From: an uncultured Alphaproteobacteria bacterium
GTDB taxonomy: Bacteria > Pseudomonadota > Alphaproteobacteria > Micropepsales > Micropepsaceae
Assembly: GCA_903862715.1 (NCBI GenBank)
Contig: CAIOYY010000071.1
Span: forward strand, 1 to 51,805
Length of the DNA: 51,805 bases
Direction of reading: 5' to 3'
Part shown: positions 29,245 through 39,964 of the stretch, piece after piece
Layout of the letters: the number at the start of each line of letters is the position of its first letter
How positions within the stretch are numbered: position 1 is the stretch's first letter
Translations under genes and position numbers: made by a program
Notes under the pieces: generated by a model
What the model was told of the DNA's origin: nothing
The model's input: only the letters and a program-made list of their open reading frames with translations
Database searches by the model: none

Positions 29245-29316
29245 CGTTACGAACCCTTCGCCGTGCTTATTCGGGCACGCAATCTACTGTGGCCAGAAAG
29301 GCCCGTCGAAACAAGA

Positions 29317-29342
29317 AAGCCGCCCGGTTTCCCAGGCGGCTT
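29317..29342 (-). terminator. Intrinsic terminator of the PuuD-type gene
   Basis: AAGCCGCC (29317-29324) pairs with GGCGGCTT (29335-29342) over a 10-nt loop. On the minus strand it is followed by TCTTGTTTCG. It lies 20 nt past the stop of the gene at 29362. Confidence 0.75.
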
Positions 29343-29361
29343 CTCGCAGGCAACCAGCATA

Positions 29362-29982
29362 TCAGCCTACATAGATATGCGGCGAGGCGGCCATGCAGAA
29401 CAGCATAGGAACCGACAACACCGTATTGATGCGCGAGAAGAGCCCCGCCGTTTTCGCCGCCTTCGCCTTCTGGTCGGCGGGAAGCGACGGATGGGCATTG
29501 GCGATGTTCAGCGCCTTTTGCTGGTTCGGCCAGATAACGAACCAGACGTTGAACCACATGATTGTGCCGAGCCACATGCCGATGCCGATCATGATCACAC
29601 CGATATTGGCGAAGCCCTGCGTCGCGCCCAGTGTATACGCATCGAGCAGATAGCCTTTCATCGCCGCGAGCAGGAGACCGAAAAAGAGCGTGCCCATCGC
29701 AGCCCAGCGGAACCAGAACAGTGCTTCCGGCGCGATGAAACGGCCGACCGCCGGTTTCAGATCGTCGGGAATCTTGGGCATGGTCGGTATCTGGACGAAA
29801 TTGAAATACCAGAGGAGACCGATCCACATCACCCCACAAAGAATGTGCAGCCAGCGCAGGAAGAAAGGCCAGAACGTATAGCCGTTGAACTCGGCCTGGC
29901 TGAGATAGAAAAGCAGAAGGATGAGAGCGAGCGCGAATCCCGCGATCACGGCATTACGCAAATTCATCAGTAAGGCGGCCAT
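29362..29982 (-). CDS. PuuD-type (urate oxidase N-terminal domain) membrane protein
   Basis: Integral membrane protein of 206 aa with four to five helices. It matches the membrane half of PuuD urate hydroxylase: RWLHILCGVMWIGLLWYFNF with a likely metal or haem histidine, WFRWAAMGTLFFG, and WLGTIMWFNVWFVIWPNQQKAL. The C-terminal cytochrome c domain of full PuuD is absent and no CxxCH is present, so electron transfer would need a partner. Urate as substrate is therefore uncertain. The ATG has GGGAGGGG 6 nt upstream. It follows secD by 89 nt, in the place where secF would be expected. Confidence 0.72.
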   Translation of the reverse strand: MAALLMNLRNAVIAGFALALILLLFYLSQAEFNGYTFWPFFLRWLHILCGVMWIGLLWYFNFVQIPTMPKIPDDLKPAVGRFIAPEALFWFRWAAMGTLFFGLLLAAMKGYLLDAYTLGATQGFANIGVIMIGIGMWLGTIMWFNVWFVIWPNQQKALNIANAHPSLPADQKAKAAKTAGLFSRINTVLSVPMLFCMAASPHIYVG

Positions 29983-30005
29983 TGGTATCCCCTCCCGAAT
30001 GCGAA

Positions 30006-30065
30006 TCCACCGATGATTCCGGTGGAACTATAGCATTTGGCCGGGAATGCTCCACCACGCGGTGG
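30006..30065 (-). promoter_or_regulatory. Two hairpins with interchangeable arms between secD and the PuuD-type gene
   Basis: TCCACCG (30006-30012) pairs with CGGTGGA (30020-30026), and CCACC (30052-30056) with GGTGG (30061-30065). The arms share sequence, so 30020-30026 can also pair with 30051-30056. Mutually exclusive stems of this kind occur in attenuators. A simple secD terminator is the alternative; no T-run is seen. Confidence 0.35.
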
Positions 30066-30071
30066 GCAGAC

Positions 30072-31694
30072 CTAGAGGTTGATGGATTTCGGCTTCGCCC
30101 GGCGCATCCACAACACGATCATCACGCGCGTCACCATCACCGCCGAGAAGAAGGAGATAATGATGCCGAGACCGAGCGTAACGGCGAAGCCGCGCACCGG
30201 GCCGGACCCGAGCTGAAACAGGATGAGCGCCGCCAGGATGGTGGTGATGTTGGAGTCCACGATGGCGCTCATCGCCCGGCGGAAACCGGTATCGATGGCG
30301 GATATGGCCGTTTTGCCCTGGCGCATCTCTTCGCGGATACGCTCATAGATCAGCACATTCGCATCGACCGACATGCCGAGCGTCAGCACGATGCCCGCGA
30401 TTCCGGGCAGGGTCAGCGTCGCCTGGAGCAGGCTCATCACCGCCAGCAGAAGCAGCAGATTGACCATCACGCCGATGCTCGCAAAGGCGCCGAAAAGTCC
30501 ATAGCTGATGAGAATGAAGAAGATAACGAGGGCAAGACCGATCAGTGCGGATTCCGTTCCGGCCGTCACCGAGTCCGCGCCGAGTTCAGCGCCCACGGTG
30601 CGTTCCTCGATCACGAGAAGGTTCGCGGGAAGCGCACCCGCATTCAGAACGACGGCCAGTTCATTGGCGCTTTGAATGGTAAAGGTGCCCGAAATCTGGC
30701 CGGTGCCGCCAAGAATGGGCTCGTTGATCACGGGCGCCGAAATCACCTTATCATCAAGAACGATGGCGAAACGCCGCCCGACATTGGTGCGGGTGACTTC
30801 ACCGAACGCGCGCGCGCCGGCGCCGTCGAAGCGGAAATTCACGACCGGGATGCCGCGCTGCTGATCGAAGCCGCCGGTTGCCTGGGCGAGGCGGTCGCCC
30901 GCCACCATAACGCGACGCTGAACGAGAATAGGCACCTGTTCGCCGAGCTGGCCGGTTTCATACAGAAGCTCGCTTTCGGGAGGAATGCGGCCCTCTAAGG
31001 CGGCGCCCAAATCGCCCGTCTCATCGACGAGGCGGAAATTCATGCGCGCGGTCTGTTGAATGACGCGCTTCAATTCGTCCGGATTTTCGAGGCCGGGCAC
31101 CTGCACCAGAATTCGGTCCGCGCCCTGCTGCTGGATCGAGGGTTCTTTCGTACCCAACTCGTCGATGCGGCGGCGTACGACCTCGATCGATTGGGCGATC
31201 GTCTGGTTGGCCAGCTGGCGCTCAAAGGCGGGGGAAATACGAATCGTGAACGTGCCATTGCCGCCCGCCGTCATTTCATATTCCGAAATCACGCCGAGCC
31301 CCAGCATCGCGCCTGCCCCACCCGGATTGACGAGCTGGTTGAGGATCAGACGGGCTTCCTCGATGCGCGCGGGATCGGTGACCGTGACGGTCACTTCGTC
31401 ATTGCGGATGGCAAGATTGGTGTAACCGAGGCGGGGCTGCGCCTGGTTGAAGCGCAGGCGGATATCGCCTTCGATGGTGTCGAGGCGCTCAGCGCGCACA
31501 CCGGCAATATCGACTTCGAGAAGAAGATAAGAGCCACCCTGCAGATCGAGCCCAAGGCTCATAGGCGTTTTCGGAAACCATGCCGGCAGGCTGGCGCGCG
31601 TCTGTTCCGGAATGAAATTCGGAGCGGCGAACAGAATACCGAAAATCATGGCCACCACGACCGTGATCAGCGTCCAGCGTCCCACATAGATCAT
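30072..31694 (-). CDS. secD: Protein translocase subunit SecD
   Basis: Membrane component that, with SecF, uses proton motive force to pull secreted proteins through SecYEG. 540 aa. Helix 1 is at about 8-25, then LGLDLQGGSYLLLEV, the large periplasmic P1 region (VVRRRIDELGTKEP, ILVQVPGL, VVNFRFDGAGARAF, LDDKVISAP, NAGALPANL), and five C-terminal RND helices with LTLGMSVDANVLIYERIREE. GGGGAG lies 8 nt before the ATG. It is complete and not fused to SecF. No secF follows, although secD and secF are normally adjacent. yajC is 39 nt upstream. Confidence 0.96.
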   Translation of the reverse strand: MIYVGRWTLITVVVAMIFGILFAAPNFIPEQTRASLPAWFPKTPMSLGLDLQGGSYLLLEVDIAGVRAERLDTIEGDIRLRFNQAQPRLGYTNLAIRNDEVTVTVTDPARIEEARLILNQLVNPGGAGAMLGLGVISEYEMTAGGNGTFTIRISPAFERQLANQTIAQSIEVVRRRIDELGTKEPSIQQQGADRILVQVPGLENPDELKRVIQQTARMNFRLVDETGDLGAALEGRIPPESELLYETGQLGEQVPILVQRRVMVAGDRLAQATGGFDQQRGIPVVNFRFDGAGARAFGEVTRTNVGRRFAIVLDDKVISAPVINEPILGGTGQISGTFTIQSANELAVVLNAGALPANLLVIEERTVGAELGADSVTAGTESALIGLALVIFFILISYGLFGAFASIGVMVNLLLLLAVMSLLQATLTLPGIAGIVLTLGMSVDANVLIYERIREEMRQGKTAISAIDTGFRRAMSAIVDSNITTILAALILFQLGSGPVRGFAVTLGLGIIISFFSAVMVTRVMIVLWMRRAKPKSINL

Positions 31695-31733
31695 TTACGA
31701 AACTCCCCGCGCTTACGCGCGACCGGCAATTAT

Positions 31734-32018
31734 TTAGTCGTCATTGTCCGCACGTTTGCGCACATCGGCCAAAGTGGATTTGACGATCCGGACCTGCACA
31801 TTGTCGGCGATGTCGACCATGATCTCACCGTCATCCTTCACCTTCGCGACACGGCCAATGAGACCGCCTGCCGTGACGACCGTGTCACCGCGGCGAACCG
31901 CATTGACCATCTCCTGATGCTTTTTGACGCGCTGTTGCTGCGGCCGGATCAACAGGAAATAGAAAATGCCGAACAGAAGAACGAGCGGCGCCATCTGCAT
32001 TAGAAAATCGGGCGACAT
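31734..32018 (-). CDS. yajC: Preprotein translocase accessory subunit YajC
   Basis: Small membrane protein of 94 aa that associates with SecDF. One helix (about residues 8-25, APLVLLFGIFYFLLIRPQQQR) is followed by the soluble domain with GDTVVTAGGLIGRVAKVKDD and the EIMVDIADNVQVRIVKSTL strands. I chose the ATG at 32018: a longer in-frame reading to 32195 adds 59 residues that cross the divergent DUF815 start and show no family likeness. Cotranscribed with secD. Confidence 0.94.
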   Translation of the reverse strand: MSPDFLMQMAPLVLLFGIFYFLLIRPQQQRVKKHQEMVNAVRRGDTVVTAGGLIGRVAKVKDDGEIMVDIADNVQVRIVKSTLADVRKRADNDD

Positions 32019-32187
32019 ACAAAGGCTTTCTATAGGTGAGACGGTTCCAAGGGTCCGGGAATATAGCCCGCCACCCCCCCATTGCAACCGCCCCGGCGAC
32101 GCACAGGCAGAGCCGGATATGGGGACAATCCGGCCCCCCGGCAAGGCGGGCTCGAACGGACGGGAAAAATAGATTACCGATGCGCGG

Positions 32188-33063
32188 ATGAGCACAGATA
32201 TTTCCCGGCTGGAAGCCCTTCTCGAACGGATCGCCGACGCCCTGGAGCGCGGCGCAGGCCCTCAATCCCCCGGTACGGCGAGGCAATCCCTCGCCCAGGC
32301 TGATGCCTTTGTCTGGGAAGCCGAGCACGGTGAATTGATGCCGGTAAGGCACGTCGCCCGGATGCCGCTCGATCTCCTCGAGGGCGTGGCGCTGCAGCGC
32401 GACACACTGCTGGAAAACACGCGCCGCTTCGCCGATGGCCTGCCCGCCAATAACGCGCTTCTGTGGGGCGCGCGCGGCATGGGCAAAAGCTCGCTGGTCA
32501 AAGCCGTGCACGCGGAAGTGAACCGGACGCGCCAGGGCGCCAAACTCGCGCTGATTGAAATTCCGCGTGAGGATATTGCCAGCCTGCCTGTGCTGCTACG
32601 CCAGCTGCGCGGCGAAACGCGGCAGATACTTCTCTACTGCGACGATCTTTCCTTCGACCGCGACGACACGAGTTATAAATCGTTGAAAGCGGCTCTAGAA
32701 GGAGGCGTGGAGGGCCGCCCCTCGAATGTCCTCTTTTACGCAACATCGAATCGCCGACATCTGATGCCGCGCGAGATGATGGAGAATGAGCGGTCGACTG
32801 CGATCAATCCGTCCGAAGCCGTCGAGGAAAAAGTCTCGCTCTCCGACCGGTTCGGCTTATGGCTCGGCTTTCATAACTGCACGCAGGACGATTATCTCGC
32901 CATGATCCGCGGCTATGCCAGGCATTACGGTTTGAAAATCGATGCCGCCGAACTCGACGCGCGCGCGCTGACCTGGTCCACCACGCGCGGCAGCCGTTCG
33001 GGGCGTGTCGCCTGGCAGTTCATTCAGGACTTGGCGGGATCCCTCGGCGTCAGGCTCGCCTGA
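32188..33063 (+). CDS. DUF815 family AAA-like ATPase
   Basis: Cytoplasmic P-loop ATPase of 291 aa. The N-terminal helical segment (1-60) is followed by Walker A GARGMGKSS (94-102), Walker B LLYCDDLSF (about 147-155), a sensor-like FYATSNRRHLMPREM, and a SDRFGLWLGFHNC block, all typical of DUF815 (PF05673). The cellular role of the family is not established. It is divergent from yajC and converges with nlpD, the two coding ends overlapping by 40 nt. This gene is often found between yajC and the LytM gene in alphaproteobacteria. Confidence 0.9.
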   Translation: MSTDISRLEALLERIADALERGAGPQSPGTARQSLAQADAFVWEAEHGELMPVRHVARMPLDLLEGVALQRDTLLENTRRFADGLPANNALLWGARGMGKSSLVKAVHAEVNRTRQGAKLALIEIPREDIASLPVLLRQLRGETRQILLYCDDLSFDRDDTSYKSLKAALEGGVEGRPSNVLFYATSNRRHLMPREMMENERSTAINPSEAVEEKVSLSDRFGLWLGFHNCTQDDYLAMIRGYARHYGLKIDAAELDARALTWSTTRGSRSGRVAWQFIQDLAGSLGVRLA

Positions 33064-34016
33064 CGAAGCGGCACGAGGGTCAGGAGCGCCGTCGGATCGA
33101 CCGGCTGCGTGCCCTGACGGATTTCGAAATGCAGCTGCGGTTCGGTGACATCGCCCGTCGCGCCAAGATGACCCACGATCTGCCCGGCTTCCACGCGATC
33201 GCCGCGCGCCACCATGATCTGATCGGCATGCGCATAGGCCGTGACGTAACCATTGTCGTGCCGGATCAGCAGAAGATTGCCAAAGCCGCGTAATTCATTG
33301 CCGACATAAGTGACGGTGCCGCCCGCTGCCGCGCGGAACGGCGTGCCGCGCGCGCCCGCGATATTGATGCCGTCATTGCGTTCGCCATTCGCGCCCGCGC
33401 CGAAATCCGATAGCAGACGGCCATTGATGGGCCAGAGGAACGTCGCCGTATTCGAAGCCCTGCCCAGTGTAGCGGCGCGCGGCGTGGAGATGGGGTCGTT
33501 TGGTGTATACGCGACCTGCGCGCCCGCCTGAGTGGGCGGTGCGGGAAGATCACTCCGTTCGATCGACGACGAACCCTGCCGCACCGGCGCGGACGACGCG
33601 GTGGGCGCGGAAGCCACCGTCTGTGTCTGCGGCGCGGAATAAGATCTTGGGTAAGACGCGGTATAGTTGGACGCTGGCGTCATGGCATCCGCCGGAGCGC
33701 CGCCAATGCCATAGGCCGGAACATAAAGCTGATCACCGACCGCAATGCGATCCGGCGTGGTGAGATTGTTGATGGCGACGATGTCTTCGACATTCACGCG
33801 ATAACGCTCGGCAATTGCCGACACCGTGTCACCTGCGCGAACGGCAACGACGAAGGACGTTGCCGCTGCTGGCCGGTATTCCGACGCCGCATCGATGCGA
33901 TGGCGCGGAGTTGCGCAATTCGCCAGCGCCAGCGCCGCCAGCCCGAGAAAGGCGATCCGCGCCGCGCGATACAGATTAAGGTCGGTTCTCGTCGTCATCG
34001 TCCGTACTTTCCTCAT
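33024..34016 (-). CDS. nlpD: NlpD-like LysM/LytM lipoprotein, degenerate peptidase
   Basis: Outer-membrane lipoprotein (330 aa) with lipobox LANC, a LysM peptidoglycan-binding domain (VRAGDTVSAIAERYRVNVEDI, about residues 60-105), a low-complexity Ser/Ala/Pro linker, and a C-terminal LytM domain. The first metal-ligand motif HxxxD is replaced by NDGIN, while YAHAD and LHFEIR remain. This is the pattern of E. coli NlpD (NKGID), which activates cell-wall amidases rather than cutting itself. ATG at 34016 has GAGGG 8 nt upstream; ATG at 33998 is possible. Downstream of pcm. Confidence 0.88.
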   Translation of the reverse strand: MRKVRTMTTRTDLNLYRAARIAFLGLAALALANCATPRHRIDAASEYRPAAATSFVVAVRAGDTVSAIAERYRVNVEDIVAINNLTTPDRIAVGDQLYVPAYGIGGAPADAMTPASNYTASYPRSYSAPQTQTVASAPTASSAPVRQGSSSIERSDLPAPPTQAGAQVAYTPNDPISTPRAATLGRASNTATFLWPINGRLLSDFGAGANGERNDGINIAGARGTPFRAAAGGTVTYVGNELRGFGNLLLIRHDNGYVTAYAHADQIMVARGDRVEAGQIVGHLGATGDVTEPQLHFEIRQGTQPVDPTALLTLVPLRQASLTPRDPAKS

Positions 34017-34027
34017 GGGGCAGGCCC

Positions 34028-34642
34028 TCAATCATGGGCACGAACACCACCGGCAGAAGCGCCTCCCCCCTGGAGGCCCGTCTGGGTACGGATCATTTTC
34101 CATATTCGTTGCGAAATAGTTTCGTAACCAAGAGGAACAATCAATTTTCCTTCGATTTTTAACTGTTCGCTAAGGCTGTGGGGGAGGCTTCGGAAGGCCG
34201 CACCTACCACAATTCGGTCGAAGGGGGCCATCTCCCACCATCCCTTGTAGCCATCGCCGTGCAGGGTAAAAATATTCCTTAGAGTCTGCCGCTCGAACCT
34301 CTCCCTCGCCCTTTCGAGCAAAGGTAAATGCCGCTCGACCGAGTACACCTCGCCCGCCAGGCGCGACAGGATGGCGGTCTGGTAGCCCGACCCGGTGCCG
34401 ATTTCGAGCACGCGCGTTGACGGTGCGAGTTCTAGCAACTCGGTCATATAGGCGACGACATAAGGTTGGCTGATCGTCTGGCCGCAGGAAATGGGAAGCG
34501 CGCGGTCGTCATAAGCGCTTTGTTCGGAACCGTGTTCGACGAATGCTTCACGCGGCGTCGCCGCGATGGCGTCCAACACGCGCTCGTCTTTAATGCCCTG
34601 CGCGCGCAGCGCATTCACAAGCGAGGCATTGTCCGTGGTCAT
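34028..34642 (-). CDS. pcm: Protein-L-isoaspartate O-methyltransferase, C-terminus altered by a one-base shift
   Basis: Methylates isoaspartyl residues of aged proteins with SAM to start their repair. CGQTISQPY (53-61), VLEIGTGSGYQ (78-88) and FDRIVVGAA are intact, so the catalytic core is present. The last residues (TGLQGGGASAGG...) do not fit the family. In the next frame, beyond a run of six G (minus strand; C at 34065-34070), the usual end is encoded: EALLPVVFVPMIEGLP, with a stop at 33976. One G less in the run restores it, giving about 221 aa. A sequencing error, a true mutation, or slippage are all possible. It lies 2 nt after surE. Confidence 0.9.
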   Translation of the reverse strand: MTTDNASLVNALRAQGIKDERVLDAIAATPREAFVEHGSEQSAYDDRALPISCGQTISQPYVVAYMTELLELAPSTRVLEIGTGSGYQTAILSRLAGEVYSVERHLPLLERARERFERQTLRNIFTLHGDGYKGWWEMAPFDRIVVGAAFRSLPHSLSEQLKIEGKLIVPLGYETISQRIWKMIRTQTGLQGGGASAGGVRAHD

Positions 34643-34644
34643 GG

Positions 34645-36722
<2,078 letters not shown>

Positions 36723-36936
36723 TCAAAAAGGTTTGAGGGCCCGTTCTTCTGGCATGGCGGACAAGGCGCGTAAAGCCGACAATTCCTCCCGTGAATGCCC
36801 TTAGAGCATAACGAAATATAGCCACCTGCGGAGTGAACCGATACGCTCGCGCCTCGTAAGGGTGCACTTGTAGCCTTCCCCTCTCTGTATGGATTGCCGC
36901 GTTATCCGCCCGGTAGCGCTCCCTGATGGACTGACC

Positions 36937-38208
36937 ATGACCAATGCCGAATTGACGCTTCAGTTTCTTCTCCAGATCGCGGTCATCCTTGTCTTCTGCC
37001 AGCTCGTCGGAGTCGTCGCCAAACGGTTGGGGCAGCCGCAGGTCGTCGCGGAAATGGTCGCGGGCGTGCTTCTGGGGCCCTCGCTGCTGGGGCTCTTCTG
37101 GCCAGAGCTGTTTGCCGGATTGTTTCCCACCGATTCGATGAAGGTTCTTGTCCCGGTCGCCCAGCTCGCGCTCGCCGCCTACATGTTTGTCGTCGGCATG
37201 GAATTCCGGATCGACATTGTCCGCCACTGCTATCGCAGCGCCATCGCGGTGTCTCTTGCAGGAATGGTCACGCCCTTCATTTTGGGTGGCGCGCTTGGGT
37301 GGTATTTCTTTCATCACACCGCATTTTTTCCGTCGCAAACGTCGCTGTTCGAAGCCATGCTCTTTCTCGGCGCTGCGATGTGCATCACCGCGTTTCCGAT
37401 GCTCGCACGCATCATCCATTTCAAGAAACTGACCGGAACCACGATAGGAACCGTGGCGCTGGGTGCAGGCGCCATCGACGACGCTGCGGCCTGGTGTCTC
37501 CTTGCCATCGTACTGGCCAGCATGGACGGCCATTTCCTGAACGCCGCAATCAGCATTGCAGGCGGTGTCGGATATGTAGCGATGACCCTTCTCGTGCTGA
37601 AGCCGATGCTGGCGCGCTATGCGGCGGCGGTTGAAAAGCGCGGAGCCCTGTCCGAAAGCGAATTCGTGTTTTGTCTGGTCATCTTCGCCCTCGGCGCATG
37701 GTTTACCGAGGTCCTTGGCTTGCACGCGGTATTCGGCGCCTTCGTGATGGGCGCGGCCATGCCGCGTGGAATAGTCACGAAGGCCTTGATCGAACGCATC
37801 GAGCCGCTCACCCTGGCGCTGCTCCTGCCCCTGTTCTTCACTTTTTCCGGACTGAATACCCGGATCACACTGCTCGATTCCCCTTATCTCTGGGGAATGG
37901 GCGCCCTGACGCTGGCTGCGGCCATATTCGGCAAGGGCATCGCATGTTGGCTGGCCGCCCGCTCGACGGGCATGTCCAACCGGGAGGCGCTCGGGATCGG
38001 CACCCTTATGAACGCGCGCGGCATGATGGAGCTGATCATCATCAATATAGGCCTGCAACGCGGCATCATTTCGCCTTCGCTTTTCGCGGTTCTGGTCATC
38101 ATGGCGGTAGTGACAACGCTTATGGCCTCGCCTATCTCCGACCGGCTTGTAGGAAAAAATCCCGCCGGAGCTAGGAATGCGCCGCTCCCGTCGTCCACCG
38201 CCGCCTAA
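36937..38208 (+). CDS. CPA2-family cation:proton antiporter
   Basis: Inner-membrane Na+/H+ or K+/H+ exchanger of about 423 aa with 11-13 helices. The ion-binding Asp pair is visible in GAIDDAAAW, and the N-terminal helix LVGVVAKRLGQPQVVAEMVAGVLLGPS is typical of the Kef/NapA group. No C-terminal nucleotide-binding (RCK) domain is present. The ATG at 36937 has GGA about 7 nt upstream and starts just before helix 1; an ATG at 36889 would add 16 polar residues without a ribosome site. It is divergent from serS and 84 nt upstream of the halogenase. The ion is not predictable. Confidence 0.9.
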   Translation: MTNAELTLQFLLQIAVILVFCQLVGVVAKRLGQPQVVAEMVAGVLLGPSLLGLFWPELFAGLFPTDSMKVLVPVAQLALAAYMFVVGMEFRIDIVRHCYRSAIAVSLAGMVTPFILGGALGWYFFHHTAFFPSQTSLFEAMLFLGAAMCITAFPMLARIIHFKKLTGTTIGTVALGAGAIDDAAAWCLLAIVLASMDGHFLNAAISIAGGVGYVAMTLLVLKPMLARYAAAVEKRGALSESEFVFCLVIFALGAWFTEVLGLHAVFGAFVMGAAMPRGIVTKALIERIEPLTLALLLPLFFTFSGLNTRITLLDSPYLWGMGALTLAAAIFGKGIACWLAARSTGMSNREALGIGTLMNARGMMELIIINIGLQRGIISPSLFAVLVIMAVVTTLMASPISDRLVGKNPAGARNAPLPSSTAA

Positions 38209-38292
38209 AACGGTCGGACGCGGCAACGCCCTTGACCTGTTCCGCCTGTCCGTTCCCCTCCAGAAGGGGCGCTTTATATTCTGGAGAAGTGC

Positions 38293-39945
38293 ATGGGCCG
38301 CCCGATTACCAATATCACCATTGTCGGCGGAGGCACCGCCGGCTGGATTACAGCCGCCTATCTAAACCAGCGGCTGCAATGGAGCGAGACGGGTCGGCGC
38401 GACGTCAAGATCACGGTCATCGAATCTCCGAATATCGGCCTTATCGGCGTGGGCGAATCCACGGTTCCGACGCTCAAGGCCACCATGCGCTATCTTGGAA
38501 TCTCCGAGCCGGAATTCATGCAGCGCGTGGACGCCACCTATAAGCTCGGCATCTGGTTCGACCGCTGGAACGTAAACAAGAACGGCGATCTGATTCCGTA
38601 TGTCCACCCCTTCACCGGCGGCAAAACCATCAACGGATACAATCCGGGGTATTCCTTCAAGCAATATGGCCTCCTCGGACGGGAGGAGACCACCGATCAG
38701 GACTTCGTGCGCACCATCGCCATGACGCGTGAAGCGATCGAAAACATGCAGGGTCCTCGGGCGCTCAATGGTCCGCGTTATGGCGGAGCGCTGCAATACG
38801 CCTATCATATCGATGCCGCGAAGCTTGCGGCGTTTCTTTCGGAAGTCTGCAAGCAGCGTGGCGTGCAGCATATCCGCGACGACGTCGTCGATGTAAAGCT
38901 CGATGACCGCGGCTATATCGGCTCGCTGCAGCTGAAGGAAAAGGGCGAATGGCCGATTGAATTCGTGATCGACTGTACCGGGTTCAAGGGCCTTCTCATC
39001 AACAAGGCGCTGGGCGAACCGTTTGAATCCTACAACGACTATCTGCTCAACGACCGCGCCATTCCAATGCAGGTGCGCCATGTCGATGCGTCAAACATCG
39101 TGCCCGTCACCGGCGCGACGGCGATGGAAGCGGGCTGGGTATGGCACATCCCACTGCATTCGCGGGTCGGCACGGGTTATGTCTTTTGCAGCGCGTTCAA
39201 AAGCGACGATCAGGCGATGGACGAATTCCGCAAGCATCTCGGCCCGGTCGCGGAAGGCATTGACGCCCAACCGGTTATCAAGATGCGCGTCGGCAGGAAC
39301 CGCCGCAGCTGGGTGAAAAATTGCGCCGCCGTCGGACTTTCGAGCGGCTTCCTTGAGCCTCTGGAGTCCACCGCCATCATGACGCTGGAACTTCAGGCGC
39401 GCTGGATTCTGAACAATTTCCCCACCACCGATTTCGAAGAGCCTCTGGCGGACCAGTACAATCGGCAGGTCGCCAATCTATACGACGAAATCCGCGACTT
39501 CCTCGGTCTCCATTTCTCGCTGAACGAACGCAAAGAGCCGTTCTGGAACGCGGTCCGCAACGAGGCGAAAAAATCGGACACGCTGAAATACTCGTTGGAA
39601 CTCTGGAAGCACGCTCTGCCGACGCCCGCCGATTTTCGCAGTAAGGCGGTGTACAACCATTGGAGCGTGCTCTGCATTCTCATGGGGAAGAATTTTTACC
39701 GCAACTCGCAGCTCGCGGGCAGCGAAGTGGTGCCGCGCGCCATGTGGAATCAATATTGTAAAGAACTGACGGAGTGGAAACGCCCCATTCTCGGACGGTT
39801 GGCGAACCACAATGCGCTCATCGAACACATGCGCGCGCAAGCCGTCAGTGGCGAAAGCGTTCTCCATAAACCCTTCAAGGGGCCTCTTCTCGGGCAGGTT
39901 CAAGGACTTTCTTCACCGGCACCGATCATGGCTGAAGCGGTCTAG
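38293..39945 (+). CDS. Flavin-dependent (tryptophan-type) halogenase
   Basis: FADH2-dependent halogenase of 550 aa. The FAD motif GGGTAGW is at 12-18 and GVGESTVPT at 52-60. The catalytic lysine is K84 (DATYKLGI). The WxWxIP signature is GWVWHIPL (281-288), which keeps hypohalous acid from monooxygenase side reactions. The conserved glutamate motif is LEPLEST (354-360). GGAG 6 nt before the ATG. No biosynthetic gene cluster or flavin reductase is beside it, so the substrate is unknown; free indoles or tryptophan are possible. The antiporter gene precedes it. Confidence 0.92.
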   Translation: MGRPITNITIVGGGTAGWITAAYLNQRLQWSETGRRDVKITVIESPNIGLIGVGESTVPTLKATMRYLGISEPEFMQRVDATYKLGIWFDRWNVNKNGDLIPYVHPFTGGKTINGYNPGYSFKQYGLLGREETTDQDFVRTIAMTREAIENMQGPRALNGPRYGGALQYAYHIDAAKLAAFLSEVCKQRGVQHIRDDVVDVKLDDRGYIGSLQLKEKGEWPIEFVIDCTGFKGLLINKALGEPFESYNDYLLNDRAIPMQVRHVDASNIVPVTGATAMEAGWVWHIPLHSRVGTGYVFCSAFKSDDQAMDEFRKHLGPVAEGIDAQPVIKMRVGRNRRSWVKNCAAVGLSSGFLEPLESTAIMTLELQARWILNNFPTTDFEEPLADQYNRQVANLYDEIRDFLGLHFSLNERKEPFWNAVRNEAKKSDTLKYSLELWKHALPTPADFRSKAVYNHWSVLCILMGKNFYRNSQLAGSEVVPRAMWNQYCKELTEWKRPILGRLANHNALIEHMRAQAVSGESVLHKPFKGPLLGQVQGLSSPAPIMAEAV

Positions 39946-39964
39946 AATGTGCGAAGGACGGTAA

